From: Vibrio bivalvicida
GTDB lineage: Bacteria > Pseudomonadota > Gammaproteobacteria > Enterobacterales > Vibrionaceae
NCBI RefSeq assembly: GCF_001399455.2
Contig: NZ_LLEI02000021.1
Location: forward strand, 186,001-250,000
Reading direction: 5' to 3'
Length of the DNA: 64,000 nt
Below are positions 28,170 through 37,306 of this stretch, in pieces (within the stretch, counting starts at the first letter, position 1; each line of letters starts with the position of its first letter). The position numbers and the translations under genes are program-made. The notes beneath the pieces were generated by a model. The model was not told the DNA's origin. It saw only the letters and a list, made by a program, of their open reading frames with translations, and did no database searches.

Positions 28170-28749
28170 CCGTTAGGCTCTCTGGTTGATGAGTTTGATT
28201 AGAGAAAAGAATCTCGGTTTTATCACCACGAATTTCTCTTAGGGTGAGTTCATCAATGTTCTGATTTCCAACCAAGGTAATCGTTTCGAATACCGCATTC
28301 AAAGGCGCTTGCTTTGGCGTCAGCGTAATAGTCCAGTCGCCAGAGGTAACCTTGAATGCAATGTCGAACTGTTGTTGCAATGCTTGCGTATCACCGTGAA
28401 AAACAGCCAAAAACACATGACTAAAGTAAAACGCCATTGGGTTGTCATTCGCGGTGATGACTTGTGGCTCTTGCCCAGAAAACGTTTGGCGCAGTTTATC
28501 TTCCGTTAACACAAGGTTGACTGGAAATGGTACATCTTGTTGCCAAAGCAATCCTTGTTGTTTACTCAGCGTAAAGTGGCCTTGCGAACTAAGTGGCTGC
28601 TCGAACATCTCAATATGACGCAGTTGAGTAAACTCTCCGCGAACAATCGAATGTTTGGCGAGTTGATCTTGTAGTGAAACGAGATCCGTCACTTCAGCCC
28701 ATGAGAGAGGGGAAACCGCCGCTAGGACAAGTAATAACCACTTTTTCAT
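28141..28749 (-). CDS. apeL: APE LolA-like periplasmic carrier ApeL
   Basis: Periplasmic protein of about 202 residues with a signal peptide (MKKWLLLVLAAVSPLSWAEV, cleaved after SWA). The mature part resembles the LolA/DUF outer-membrane carrier family (VRGEFTQLRHIEMFEQPLSS, GHFTLSKQQGLLWQ). The ATG overlaps the stop of apeK (ATGA); an upstream in-frame start gives a poor signal peptide. Its C-terminal end overlaps apeM by 29 bases. It would shuttle the hydrophobic product between membranes. Confidence 0.85.
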   Translation of the reverse strand: MKKWLLLVLAAVSPLSWAEVTDLVSLQDQLAKHSIVRGEFTQLRHIEMFEQPLSSQGHFTLSKQQGLLWQQDVPFPVNLVLTEDKLRQTFSGQEPQVITANDNPMAFYFSHVFLAVFHGDTQALQQQFDIAFKVTSGDWTITLTPKQAPLNAVFETITLVGNQNIDELTLREIRGDKTEILFSNQTHQPESLTDAEQAQFSF

Positions 28750-29195
28750 TGAGCAATATTCCCGTGCTGATGCCAACGTTCCACTTTATCAATCAGGATG
28801 TTAGGCGAGGCAAAACACATCTCTTCAGTATCCATGGTAACCGCTACTTGCATGGTGTGACCTTTACACATTCTTTGACCTGTTTTTGCATCAAAGATAA
28901 CGTAGTCGATGCGTAGTCGGTTTTCCCACTCGGTCAACTTGGCAGTCACACGAATTTCGTGATTAAACGGGATCGCTTTAACATACTTAACTTGAGTACC
29001 TATGATGGGCCACATGTAGCCCGAGGCATTCATCGCCAGATAGCCGTAGTCGATCTTATCCATCATGATGCGACGTGCTTCTTCAAAAAATCGAAAGTAG
29101 TTGCCGTGATAGATCACACCCATAGGATCGGCATCTTGAAAAGAGGTGATGAGTGTCACCTCAGCTTCGAGTGGAAAGACAATCTTTTGCTCCAT
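28746..29195 (-). CDS. apeK: APE acyl-CoA/ACP thioesterase ApeK
   Basis: Hot-dog thioesterase of 149 residues in the 4-hydroxybenzoyl-CoA/YbgC group: FQDADPMGVIYHGNYFRFFEEAR has the catalytic Asp and the HGNY motif. GGAGG precedes the ATG, which overlaps the ammonia-lyase stop (TAATG). It would release the polyene from a carrier protein or edit stalled chains. Assigned ApeK by type and gene order. Confidence 0.85.
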   Translation of the reverse strand: MEQKIVFPLEAEVTLITSFQDADPMGVIYHGNYFRFFEEARRIMMDKIDYGYLAMNASGYMWPIIGTQVKYVKAIPFNHEIRVTAKLTEWENRLRIDYVIFDAKTGQRMCKGHTMQVAVTMDTEEMCFASPNILIDKVERWHQHGNIAQ

Positions 29196-30748
29196 TATGC
29201 CTCCGGGTATAACGACCAATGGCGCTGTTGAATTAGAGCGATAAAGTGGCGTAGATCTTTCTCTAGTGGGCGATCTTCTGCAACAAATTCAAACTCGCTC
29301 AGCACAGCGTCACGAATCATTTTCAGGTTGTCACTCATATGGTGTTCATCAAGCTCATTGTGGCGGCGACGAATCTCTACCGCCTGAACACTTGCGAGCA
29401 GTGATGCGGCAGCGACTTGTTCGGTAAGTTCTAATACTCTGATACAGTCGCGTGCAGCAATCGTACCCATGCTAACTTTGTCTTGGTTGTGGCACTCGGT
29501 AGAACGAGAAAACACGCTGGCGGGCATAGTATGTTTCAGTGCTTCTGCCGTCCAAGCCGAGATACCAATCTGCACCGCTTTAAATCCGTGGTTAATTGGC
29601 TTGCGCTCACCTTCGGCACCCGTAAGGTTAAATGGTAAGCCATTATTGAACTTGTAGTCCATAAGCTGCGCCATTTGGCGGTCAAGTAAATCTGCTAGGT
29701 TGGCAATACCAGTTTTAAGCGTATCCATCGCCATCGCAATGTGACCACCATAGAAATGACCACCGTGAAGCACGCGTTCGTTATCACCATCAATGATTGG
29801 GTTGTCGTTGGCACTATTTAGCTCGTTCTCAATCATTGAACGCAACCAAGGTAGTGAATCTTGCACGACACCAATCACGTGTGGTGCACAACGTAGCGAG
29901 TAACGGTCTTGTAGACGGTCGCTATTTCGCGGCGGGCGCTCCGCCTTTAGATCGTCACGTAGCCAAGCCGCGACTCGTTGCTGGCCAGGATGAGGTTTTA
30001 CGGCAAATAGAGCTTCGTCAAAGTGGAAATCGTTGCCATGCATGCCCACAGAAACCATTGCCGTAATCTTGGTACACAATTGAGCTAAATATTCAGCGCG
30101 TTTGTAAGCAAGGCAGGCTAGTGCTGTCATAACGGAAGTACCGTTCATGAGCGCTAAACCTTCTTTCGGCTTAAGGTGGATTGGCTCAATACCTAGTTGG
30201 GTGTATACGTCTGCGGTTGGGCGAACTTCGCCTTTGTAAAGTACGTCGCGCTCACCAATCAGCGCGGCTGCTAAGTACGACAGCGGAGTTAAATCACCAC
30301 TTGCGCCAACGGAGCCTTCTTGAGGAATGCGTGGTGCTATGTCTTGGTTAATCAGAGTTACGATTTGGTTAAGCAAGTCATGGGTGACGCCAGATACACC
30401 TTGAGCTAGAGAGCATAGTCGAGTCGCGAGTACTGCTCTTGCTTGCTCATGAGTCAGAATTTCTCCAAGACCACAGCCGTGGAAACGAGTTAAATGCAGT
30501 GGTAGCTCATCGACTAAGCTCGGCGGAATCGCAACTGTACAAGAGTCACCATACCCTGTTGTTACCCCGTAGATGACGCCTTCTTCTTTAAGTAGACGCT
30601 CTAAAAAAGCCACACCACGATCGATCTTTGTAGTGAACTCTGGTGAGTTATTCAGGCTAGCATTGGCACCTTGGGCAATGGCAACCACATCTTCAATAGT
30701 TAGCGCTTGGGCGCCAAACTTAATGGTGTTATTTTCTTGCGTCGTCAT
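29195..30748 (-). CDS. Aromatic amino acid ammonia-lyase (HAL/PAL/TAL family) in the APE cluster
   Basis: Enzyme of 517 residues that removes ammonia from an aromatic amino acid. The Ala-Ser-Gly triad that forms the MIO electrophile is at 149-151 (GSVGASGDLTPLSYLAAA), and the catalytic Tyr60 is in IYGVTTGYG. At the position that sets substrate choice the sequence has Phe89-His90 (LTRFHGCG); histidine lyases usually have Ser-His, tyrosine lyases His-Leu. It sits inside the APE operon between apeJ and apeK, with overlaps at both ends, and no other hut genes are near. A supply role for the aryl starter, for example p-coumarate from tyrosine, is more likely than histidine breakdown. Confidence 0.85.
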   Translation of the reverse strand: MTTQENNTIKFGAQALTIEDVVAIAQGANASLNNSPEFTTKIDRGVAFLERLLKEEGVIYGVTTGYGDSCTVAIPPSLVDELPLHLTRFHGCGLGEILTHEQARAVLATRLCSLAQGVSGVTHDLLNQIVTLINQDIAPRIPQEGSVGASGDLTPLSYLAAALIGERDVLYKGEVRPTADVYTQLGIEPIHLKPKEGLALMNGTSVMTALACLAYKRAEYLAQLCTKITAMVSVGMHGNDFHFDEALFAVKPHPGQQRVAAWLRDDLKAERPPRNSDRLQDRYSLRCAPHVIGVVQDSLPWLRSMIENELNSANDNPIIDGDNERVLHGGHFYGGHIAMAMDTLKTGIANLADLLDRQMAQLMDYKFNNGLPFNLTGAEGERKPINHGFKAVQIGISAWTAEALKHTMPASVFSRSTECHNQDKVSMGTIAARDCIRVLELTEQVAAASLLASVQAVEIRRRHNELDEHHMSDNLKMIRDAVLSEFEFVAEDRPLEKDLRHFIALIQQRHWSLYPEA

Positions 30749-32450
30749 CTTGTTGATTACTTAATGTCCAAAAATTGAAAAAATTATACCACTGCAGTGG
30801 TGCTTGCAGGGTGTAGTGTTGCAGACGGTTAGCATAGTCTTGCACCACTTTCTCTAGTGCTTGTTGACGCTCTTTGCGAGGAAGAACGATTTTGTCTCTA
30901 AACGGTTCGAAATAGACGTTAAAGTGAGGTTCGTCACTTGAGTCATCTCGAAGGCCGAACAGAAGGTAAACCGGCGCCTTGAGCACCGATGCCAACATGA
31001 ATGGCCCTTGTGGGAAGGGGGCTGGTTTACCTAAAAAGTCTGCCCATACCGAGCGACTCTCTTTGCTGGTGGAAGTACGATCGCCAACAATCACCACCCA
31101 CTCACCTTGTTCTATCTTTTGCTGAAGTAATATCGCAGTATCTGGCCCTAGCGAGCTGACTTGAATAAGGTTCAGTTCCGAATTGGGGTTTACGGCTTTC
31201 ATGACCGTATTAAAACGCTCGGCATGTTCGGTAAATACTAAAGCATTAATTTTGATATGAGAATGGCGTCTACCCAGCGCACGGCATAGCTCAATATTGC
31301 CTAGATGGGAGCCAAGTAGCAGGACACCTTGGTTTTTGTCGACCATACCTTGGAAGTGTTCTTGGCCGTGAATCGTCAGATTGTCGACATTGAAATCACC
31401 TTTCCATGCGGCCAATTTGTCGATCATGGTATGACCAAAAGAGAGCAAATGCTGGTAGCTATCCAAGCGTTTCGGTAGCGCGATGGTGTGCTGCCTAGCG
31501 TAGCTCTGTAGCTGCTTTAGATAGAGTTCAGAAGCTTGTTTGGCTTCTTTACCAGTTAGGTGATAGTAACGCATGACAACTTTAAGGATCAGGTTAAACA
31601 CCTTACGCCCAAGCAGGCTGTATACCGAAAGCATTAGCTTGATGCCAAGCAGAGTGCCTTGTTCTTGCCTTTTTGACCAGTGGGCATTTGTATTCGTGGC
31701 TAGGTTGCGGCGATGACGCGCTAACAACCGAGGTATTCTTGGTAACATACCGAAGAAAAGCCTAGTGTGCATCCAACTGATCTTAACGTTGTCCCACAAT
31801 GCATCGAAGTGGGAAATACCACCTTCAGGGTATATTACGCGTGTATCAACAAAATCAATCTCGATGCCTTCCCAGTACATACGCACTAAGATCTCGATGT
31901 CGAAATCCATTCGTGTGCCAATGTCGTACTTATTGAGTACGCTAACGGTTTTCGAGACTGGATAAGCCCTAAAGCCACACATACTGTCTTTTATGGTAAA
32001 AGACAGTGTCTCGATCCAGACCCAAACATGAGTGGCGTATCGACCATACAGGCGGGATTTAGGTACACTATCGTCATAAACTGGCTGACCCGAAATTAGA
32101 TGACTTGGATTCTGCTGTGAACAAGCTAGCAGCTTGGGTAGAGCCTCAATGTCGTGCTGACCGTCGGCATCGATCTGGACAACATGACTGTAGCCAAGCT
32201 CGTTGGCTTTGTGAATCCCTGCCATGACTGCACCACCTTTGCCTGAGTTTTCAACCAAGGTAACCAAAATAAGGTTATCTCGTTTGGTCAGGTGTTGCAG
32301 CGCTTGCTTGGTTTCACTGTTACTGCCGTCATCAATCACAATAAAAGGGAGCGAAAAAGGTTCGAGTGATGACACCACGGCAGCAATAGTGCTGCCATGG
32401 TTATAGCAAGGGATAAGGAAACAAGGTTGGTACTTTTCCACTTTATTCAC
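30729..32450 (-). CDS. apeJ: APE glycosyltransferase-acyltransferase fusion ApeJ
   Basis: Two-domain protein of 573 residues. Residues 1-about 240 are a family 2 glycosyltransferase (IPCYNHGSTIAAVV, VIDDGSNSETKQ, metal-binding DADGQHD near 94-100). Residues about 300-565 are a LpxL/HtrB-type lysophospholipid acyltransferase with the HLGNIE active-site motif (His382, Glu387). The same fusion is the normal ApeJ architecture. It is expected to help join the polyene to its membrane anchor. It overlaps apeI by 8 bases and the lyase by 20 bases. Confidence 0.88.
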   Translation of the reverse strand: MNKVEKYQPCFLIPCYNHGSTIAAVVSSLEPFSLPFIVIDDGSNSETKQALQHLTKRDNLILVTLVENSGKGGAVMAGIHKANELGYSHVVQIDADGQHDIEALPKLLACSQQNPSHLISGQPVYDDSVPKSRLYGRYATHVWVWIETLSFTIKDSMCGFRAYPVSKTVSVLNKYDIGTRMDFDIEILVRMYWEGIEIDFVDTRVIYPEGGISHFDALWDNVKISWMHTRLFFGMLPRIPRLLARHRRNLATNTNAHWSKRQEQGTLLGIKLMLSVYSLLGRKVFNLILKVVMRYYHLTGKEAKQASELYLKQLQSYARQHTIALPKRLDSYQHLLSFGHTMIDKLAAWKGDFNVDNLTIHGQEHFQGMVDKNQGVLLLGSHLGNIELCRALGRRHSHIKINALVFTEHAERFNTVMKAVNPNSELNLIQVSSLGPDTAILLQQKIEQGEWVVIVGDRTSTSKESRSVWADFLGKPAPFPQGPFMLASVLKAPVYLLFGLRDDSSDEPHFNVYFEPFRDKIVLPRKERQQALEKVVQDYANRLQHYTLQAPLQWYNFFNFWTLSNQQDDDARK

Positions 32451-32808
32451 CCAACTTCATTTTTCCTGAAGAGTGAATAACCAGCCGTTCGCCTTGTTTA
32501 GAGCTGTATTTGAAGGCCAGCTTTTGCTTAGCGCTATCCCATTCCAAAACAAGGTTGACGGTCATATCGGGTAGAATTGGCTCTTGAAACTTAATCACCT
32601 CCATACCTTTAAATGTAGGTGGTGTATTTAAGTGCTTGATGGCGTAGAACAGTGCCCAATCTATTTGGCTAACGCCCGGCAGTAATGGGAAGTCAGTAAA
32701 GTGACCACGAAAATCCAAAATATCAGCATCAACTTTAAATGTTAACGTCGCTTGTGAATTTGTAGTTTCTACGTCTATGATGGTTGGTTTTCTTTTGTCC
32801 ATGTTCAT
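32443..32808 (-). CDS. apeI: Aryl polyene dehydratase subunit ApeI
   Basis: Short FabZ-like hot-dog protein of 121 residues. It has RGHFTDFPLLPGVSQIDW, the equivalent of the catalytic GHFPxxPxxPGV segment. ApeI acts with ApeP in studied systems. The ATG directly follows the apeH stop codon; a second Met two codons later is an alternative start. It overlaps apeJ by 8 bases. Confidence 0.85.
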   Translation of the reverse strand: MNMDKRKPTIIDVETTNSQATLTFKVDADILDFRGHFTDFPLLPGVSQIDWALFYAIKHLNTPPTFKGMEVIKFQEPILPDMTVNLVLEWDSAKQKLAFKYSSKQGERLVIHSSGKMKLGE

Positions 32809-34185
32809 TTATTCTTGGAATAATCTTTCTATTTCAGCGACTTGTCGTTTGCCTTGGCTGTTGAGTGGGATCTCATCCAACAAGCGATATTTTCTTGGAA
32901 TAGCGATAGGCTCAAGCCAATCACGCAGATTTTTACGTAACGAGAGCCAAAATTTTCCTTTGCCGAGTTGTTCAATTACTTGTTGTCCAACATCTGTTAA
33001 TACTATGACTGCGCAAAGTGTTAAACGGTTCCCGTCTTGCAAAGGAATGACGGCGCTTTCTTGGATCCAATCGAGTTGTTCTAAGCGCCTTTCTACTTCA
33101 ACCAATGAAACACGTTTTTCTTCAATTTTCACAACTCGATCAGTGCGTCCTTTAAGATCAAAGGTCACCTTATCATGGAAGTGGCACTCATCTGCAGTTT
33201 GATACCATTCCTCTCCAGCAATGTGCTCAGCGCGAAGTCGCAGGCAGCTTTCACTATTTAGCTCGGCCTCTACGCTAGGGAACAATTGCCAAGGTGTGAT
33301 TGAGGCGTGTTGTTGCCTATATGCAATGCCGCCTGTTTCGGTACTGCCGAAGACTTCAATCGGCAGGTGGGCAAACAACGCTTTGCTATGATTCGCTGCG
33401 CTTGATGGTAGAGGCCCACCGGAAGAAAAAACACAGCGCAGAGCGGAGCCTCGGTGCTCTTCAGTTAAGCGTTTAAGTAAGGCAGGGCTACTAATTAGAA
33501 CCGTGTTTTTATCAGCATGATGGATTACTTGCTCGGGAAACTCTAGGTTGTTTTTTGCAAACGCTCTACCCGCGCATAGAGGCCACAGAACGCGAAACAA
33601 TAATCCGTAGATATGCTGGTGCGACACGGTACTTTCGATACGAGCATTAGCCAGTTGCTCTCCCCACAATGACTCGAGTATTGCGATTTCGGTATCTAGC
33701 TGTTTGAGGGTTTTATTGATCGCTTTTGCTTTGCCACTAGAGCCCGACGTGAACAAAGTAATTGATATCTGTTCAAGTTGTAGAGTTTTGAAGCAAGGCT
33801 TTAAGTATGTGTCAAAATCAGCACTGCCTACCTCAAGGGTGGGCACTCCATCGGCGACAATGACTTGGTCGTCGTGGATAAGGAGATCAAAATGATCGTT
33901 GAGTTCTGCTACGGCTTGTGTTTGATAGTTACCGGGAAGAATGATGACTTTATTTGCATAGCAACTCGCGAAGAAGCCGACCGCAAACAAATAGCTACTA
34001 CTAAAGCAAAGGGCAACTCGTTGCGCAGGGTGCGTGATTAACTGCTGTGATAGTTGAGCTACATCACCTTGAAATTCGTGCCAAGTTCTCACGCTATTAT
34101 GGGCAAAAGCAACGGGATCTGTATCCTGATGCTTAGTATTCATAACATTAGCGAGTGATGAAAACTCAGCGGTTGCTAGGTTCAT
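32809..34185 (-). CDS. apeH: APE aryl-acid adenylation enzyme ApeH
   Basis: AMP-binding ligase of 458 residues that would activate the aryl starter acid and load it on an ACP. The P-loop LFTSGSSGKAK is near residue 145, the A5-type FGSTETGGIAYR near 280 and the hinge aspartate in FDLKGRTDRVVKIEEKRVSL near 360-380. The protein is shorter than typical acyl-CoA synthetases, as is normal for this family. Its stop directly abuts the apeI start. Confidence 0.88.
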   Translation of the reverse strand: MNLATAEFSSLANVMNTKHQDTDPVAFAHNSVRTWHEFQGDVAQLSQQLITHPAQRVALCFSSSYLFAVGFFASCYANKVIILPGNYQTQAVAELNDHFDLLIHDDQVIVADGVPTLEVGSADFDTYLKPCFKTLQLEQISITLFTSGSSGKAKAINKTLKQLDTEIAILESLWGEQLANARIESTVSHQHIYGLLFRVLWPLCAGRAFAKNNLEFPEQVIHHADKNTVLISSPALLKRLTEEHRGSALRCVFSSGGPLPSSAANHSKALFAHLPIEVFGSTETGGIAYRQQHASITPWQLFPSVEAELNSESCLRLRAEHIAGEEWYQTADECHFHDKVTFDLKGRTDRVVKIEEKRVSLVEVERRLEQLDWIQESAVIPLQDGNRLTLCAVIVLTDVGQQVIEQLGKGKFWLSLRKNLRDWLEPIAIPRKYRLLDEIPLNSQGKRQVAEIERLFQE

Positions 34186-34190
34186 TTTGT

Positions 34191-34751
34191 TTAGTGATCC
34201 TTACGAATAAACTGACGAACGACCCACTCAATGGCAAACAGACTGCCAGCAAGGATATAGCTGATGAGTCCATTGTATAGTGTCCACACCTCTAGCGGTT
34301 GGAAGCAGGTATATAGGGCTGTCAAGCCATTGAATACAAAGAATAGGCACCAAACAATGGTGACTTTACGCGTGTATTCAATGCCACTTTGAGGTAACTC
34401 TGGTTCTTGTAGGCGCGCTAAACGTTCTATGATGGTTTGTGGTTGCCTAAGGCTCGTCACAAAGACAATAAACATGCATAGGTTTACAACGACTGGGTAA
34501 AAAGTGAGCCAACCGTGTTGCTTAAATAGGATACCCAAGCCTACTAAAGAGATGCCCGTTAGTGCAGTAATTTGTGCAACATACTTAAGCTCTTTTAACT
34601 GACTACGCTGCACTGAGAGTAAACGGACTCCCAAGGCAGCGATTAGTAATATCCCCACCATGGAAAGGCCGAATTTATCTATGCCGAAGTAAACGGCGAA
34701 TGGATAAGCGAGCAGGACAACTGCGGACAGGATTGTCAGCAATCGGCTCAT
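34191..34751 (-). CDS. apeG: APE membrane protein ApeG
   Basis: Integral membrane protein of 186 residues with about five hydrophobic segments (about 5-45, 60-80, 83-100, 128-148, 155-180). It matches the COG4648 family of predicted membrane proteins that accompanies APE operons. Function is unknown; it may hold the biosynthetic complex at the membrane. Its start overlaps the apeF stop (TAATG). Confidence 0.8.
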   Translation of the reverse strand: MSRLLTILSAVVLLAYPFAVYFGIDKFGLSMVGILLIAALGVRLLSVQRSQLKELKYVAQITALTGISLVGLGILFKQHGWLTFYPVVVNLCMFIVFVTSLRQPQTIIERLARLQEPELPQSGIEYTRKVTIVWCLFFVFNGLTALYTCFQPLEVWTLYNGLISYILAGSLFAIEWVVRQFIRKDH

Positions 34752-35008
34752 TAGGCTTCCTTCAGAAGCTCTGTCACTGCGTCAACCACGTCTTCGACAG
34801 TACGGACCGTACTGAATTCAGCGGGTTTGATTTTTTTGCCCGTTACATTTTGTAGATGAACAACGAGGTCAACAGCATCAATGCTGTCTAAATCAAGATC
34901 TTGATACAAGTGTGCTTCAGGTACGATGTCCGCAGCATCGATCTCAAATAACTCTTCAAGTGCGTCTTTTACTTGAGAAAATACCTGTTCTTTAGTTACT
35001 TCTGTCAT
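34751..35008 (-). CDS. apeF: Acyl carrier protein ApeF
   Basis: Carrier protein of 85 residues. The phosphopantetheine site is Ser42 in DLDLDSIDAVDL, the classical DSL-type motif with Ile. The protein is acidic and helical. It is one of two carriers in the operon and follows apeE by 16 bases. It would hold the growing polyene or the starter. Confidence 0.93.
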   Translation of the reverse strand: MTEVTKEQVFSQVKDALEELFEIDAADIVPEAHLYQDLDLDSIDAVDLVVHLQNVTGKKIKPAEFSTVRTVEDVVDAVTELLKEA

Positions 35009-35024
35009 TGGGTGTACCTACGGA

Positions 35025-35285
35025 TTATTCACTAACTTGTGAAGATATATACTTCGCTAAGCTGCTCACTGAGGCAAAGTGCTCGCGAGTATTAGAGTCA
35101 TCGGCATCAATGACAATGTTGTATTTCTTCTTAATAGCTAAGCCTAGCTCCAATGCGTCGATCGAGTCTAGACCTAGACCATCACCAAATAGTGGAGCTT
35201 CTGTCTCAATATCTTCAATCGTTAAATCTTCTAGATTGAGTGCATCAATTATAAGTTGTTTTATTTCGTTGTGTAGTTTTTCCAC
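35025..35285 (-). CDS. apeE: Acyl carrier protein ApeE
   Basis: Carrier protein of 86 residues with phosphopantetheine site Ser41 in GLGLDSIDALELG. It starts inside the end of apeD (41-base overlap) and lies just ahead of apeF. Two distinct ACPs are normal for APE systems. Confidence 0.93.
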   Translation of the reverse strand: MEKLHNEIKQLIIDALNLEDLTIEDIETEAPLFGDGLGLDSIDALELGLAIKKKYNIVIDADDSNTREHFASVSSLAKYISSQVSE

Positions 35286-36087
35286 TGGGGCCTACTTGTT
35301 CACTATCAATTTTAGGAAAAATCGTCTCTGATAAATGCTGCTGCAAACGGCGAGCTGCAATTGTTGGGGACGTAGTTTGCTCTATAAATGGCTTAACCTC
35401 AACTTTATCCTTAACTTCGACAAGGAAAAAAGGTTTAGTTGGAGGTACTTGATACCACTTTTTCTCTTTTGTGAGAAAGCTCGGAGATACAGTAATATGA
35501 ATAACGCGCAAATCTCGCTCAGTTCGTACGGCGATTTGTGCCGAGCCTCTTTGCAGTTTTGATTGAATACCTGGTGTCGTGCGGGTACCTTCAGGGAAAA
35601 CCAACAGCACGTTACCCTGTTCAAAGCGCGTTTCGCATAATGCCAATAGATCATCAGGTGTCTCATTGGGAATATAGCCTGCAGCTTTGACAATGTGCTT
35701 CATAAACGGATTTGCCCAGATGGCAGACTTGACTAAGCAATCACAGCGTTTTAATTGTGAAGCGATCAGTACATAGTCAATGAGACTAGGGTGGTTGGCG
35801 ACGATCAAACAGTCCCTATCTTGCTGCAAGATCTCACTACCAATTATTTTGTAGTCAATAGCGCCAGTGAGTCTCATCAGTTCGCAAAATAAATTAAACG
35901 ATCGCTGGATTGCGCCTTGGACTCTATACTCCCTAACGGTTTGACTTTTAGTAAAAAGGTGTATGGCTGGAATCACAACAAAACTGAGCGTGAGCCCCCC
36001 AAGTCCAAAAACAGAAAAACAAAAGCCTGTTGCGAAAACACGCCAATATTGATCGATTGTTTTCATTACTTTCTTCGCCAGCTCCAT
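35245..36087 (-). CDS. apeD: APE lysophospholipid acyltransferase ApeD
   Basis: PlsC-type acyltransferase of 280 residues with N-terminal hydrophobic segments (about 18-45). The HX4D catalytic motif is in VANHPSLIDYVL (His99, Asp104), and the glycerophosphate-site motif is FPEGTRTTPG near residue 157. It is expected to transfer the polyene or a fatty acid to a lipid anchor. Overlaps apeC by 22 bases and apeE by 41. Confidence 0.88.
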   Translation of the reverse strand: MELAKKVMKTIDQYWRVFATGFCFSVFGLGGLTLSFVVIPAIHLFTKSQTVREYRVQGAIQRSFNLFCELMRLTGAIDYKIIGSEILQQDRDCLIVANHPSLIDYVLIASQLKRCDCLVKSAIWANPFMKHIVKAAGYIPNETPDDLLALCETRFEQGNVLLVFPEGTRTTPGIQSKLQRGSAQIAVRTERDLRVIHITVSPSFLTKEKKWYQVPPTKPFFLVEVKDKVEVKPFIEQTTSPTIAARRLQQHLSETIFPKIDSEQVGPSGKTTQRNKTTYN

Positions 36088-36794
36088 GTGTTCCTAGGAG
36101 ATTCAATAGACCACTGGCTACGATTAGATAAGAAGTGACGGATAAATTCTAGCCCTTGGGGAAGAGTTGTGGGTGATGTCTCTTTTGCCTCTCGTTGCGA
36201 CAGCGAGAAATCTTCTCCATTGGAGAGCACTAGTCCAAATCCATAACCTTGGTAGTGTTGTGCTTCATATTTCGCGTAAGCTTCTGGTAGGGGTTCATCG
36301 AAGTCGATGACCAATACTTTGTGCTGTGGATTAGCGTCTAGGTATAGCCATGCTTCAACGATGGCACTTTGGAACGTATTCTCTGAGGCCGCGATAGAGG
36401 TTAATGGAATCGGCTTTTTTGTTGCGATTGTTGCTAAACCAGCAGCGGTATTGTGAACAGATTGAGAAAACGCCATAGGTGAGGCTTCTTCACCATGTAA
36501 GATGTCATCGATTATCTGTGTGCTACGGTGTAGCTCACCGTGGCGACTGGCAAAGACGAGATAGTCAATCTCATGTTCACTCAATAACTCAATGGTGGTT
36601 TGAACAGCAAGCTTACTTAAATTGCTCATTCTACGGCGCATCATTGGGGGAATGGCTGTGGTAATCAGCTTACCTTCTTCAGGCCATTGCAGGTTATTTG
36701 CCCAGCTTTCCCATTCATGAGACAGCGATAAGCCGTTAGAATGCGCACGCCACGCGTCGATGTTAAATGAGATGTTGATATCTGAATTTAGCAT
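36066..36794 (-). CDS. apeC: Chain-length-factor-like ketosynthase partner ApeC
   Basis: Short 242-residue protein that resembles the N-terminal half of beta-ketoacyl synthases. No catalytic Cys is present where expected (SIAASENTFQSA) and the second half with the two His residues is absent. This fits ApeC, which pairs with the active ketosynthase ApeO as a chain length factor. First gene of the minus-strand APE operon, 87 bases from the divergent apeA start. Confidence 0.82.
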   Translation of the reverse strand: MLNSDINISFNIDAWRAHSNGLSLSHEWESWANNLQWPEEGKLITTAIPPMMRRRMSNLSKLAVQTTIELLSEHEIDYLVFASRHGELHRSTQIIDDILHGEEASPMAFSQSVHNTAAGLATIATKKPIPLTSIAASENTFQSAIVEAWLYLDANPQHKVLVIDFDEPLPEAYAKYEAQHYQGYGFGLVLSNGEDFSLSQREAKETSPTTLPQGLEFIRHFLSNRSQWSIESPRNTWSWRRK

Positions 36795-36830
36795 AAGATA
36801 TTGAATTGTCGTTTTTTTAGCGAAATACTA

Positions 36831-36850
36831 ATAGAGTCTGTTGACTCTAT
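36831..36850. promoter_or_regulatory. Inverted repeat in the divergent APE promoter
   Basis: ATAGAGTC-TGTT-GACTCTAT is a perfect 8-bp inverted repeat with a 4-base spacer, centred in the 87-bp gap between apeC and apeA. Its position would let one regulator control both arms of the cluster. No regulator gene lies in the cluster, so the protein that binds is unknown. Confidence 0.55.
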
Positions 36851-36881
36851 AGACTTAAACACCTAATAAGGAACTCTTAAT

Positions 36882-37274
36882 ATGTCACCATTAAAGTTAC
36901 TCAGCTCGCTATTGCTAGCTTTATTACTCGTTGGTTGTGGTCGTGTTCAGCCAGTTATGAATGTTGAGGATACTCCAGTTGTTTATGATCTTCAAAATAA
37001 ACAAGTTAAGATGGCGATCATACAAGCAGCCATGGATCGTGGCTGGGTTGTGGAAGAAGTCGCTCCGAATGAGTTGAATGCGAAATTGCATGTTCGTACA
37101 CACTTTGCGGAAATAAAAATCCCATACAATGATAAGTTCTATTCAATTATTTATCTCAACTCAGAAAATTTAAAAGCGAGTGATGGCAAAATTCACCGCA
37201 ACTACAATCGTTGGATTAACAACTTAAATGTAGACATTAAAAAGCAGCTTGCTTTAACCGCTTCTGCACAGTAA
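36882..37274 (+). CDS. apeA: APE lipoprotein ApeA
   Basis: Lipoprotein of 130 residues: hydrophobic signal (about 5-16) and lipobox LLVGCGRV with acylated Cys19. The remainder is a small alpha/beta domain (VKMAIIQAAMDRGWVVEEV, KFYSIIYLNSENL) with a C-terminal basic helix. AAGGAA precedes the ATG. It leads the plus-strand arm with apeB. In other APE clusters ApeA is the first-listed lipoprotein; its precise role is unknown. Confidence 0.8.
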   Translation: MSPLKLLSSLLLALLLVGCGRVQPVMNVEDTPVVYDLQNKQVKMAIIQAAMDRGWVVEEVAPNELNAKLHVRTHFAEIKIPYNDKFYSIIYLNSENLKASDGKIHRNYNRWINNLNVDIKKQLALTASAQ

Positions 37275-37306
37275 TTCATTTTAAATAACTTATAGTTAGG
37301 TTTTTC

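Noticed and set aside
29195..30748. Reading the lyase as histidine ammonia-lyase HutH
   Set aside because: No hutU, hutI or hutG genes are near, the Ser-His selectivity pair is replaced, and the gene is buried in the APE operon.
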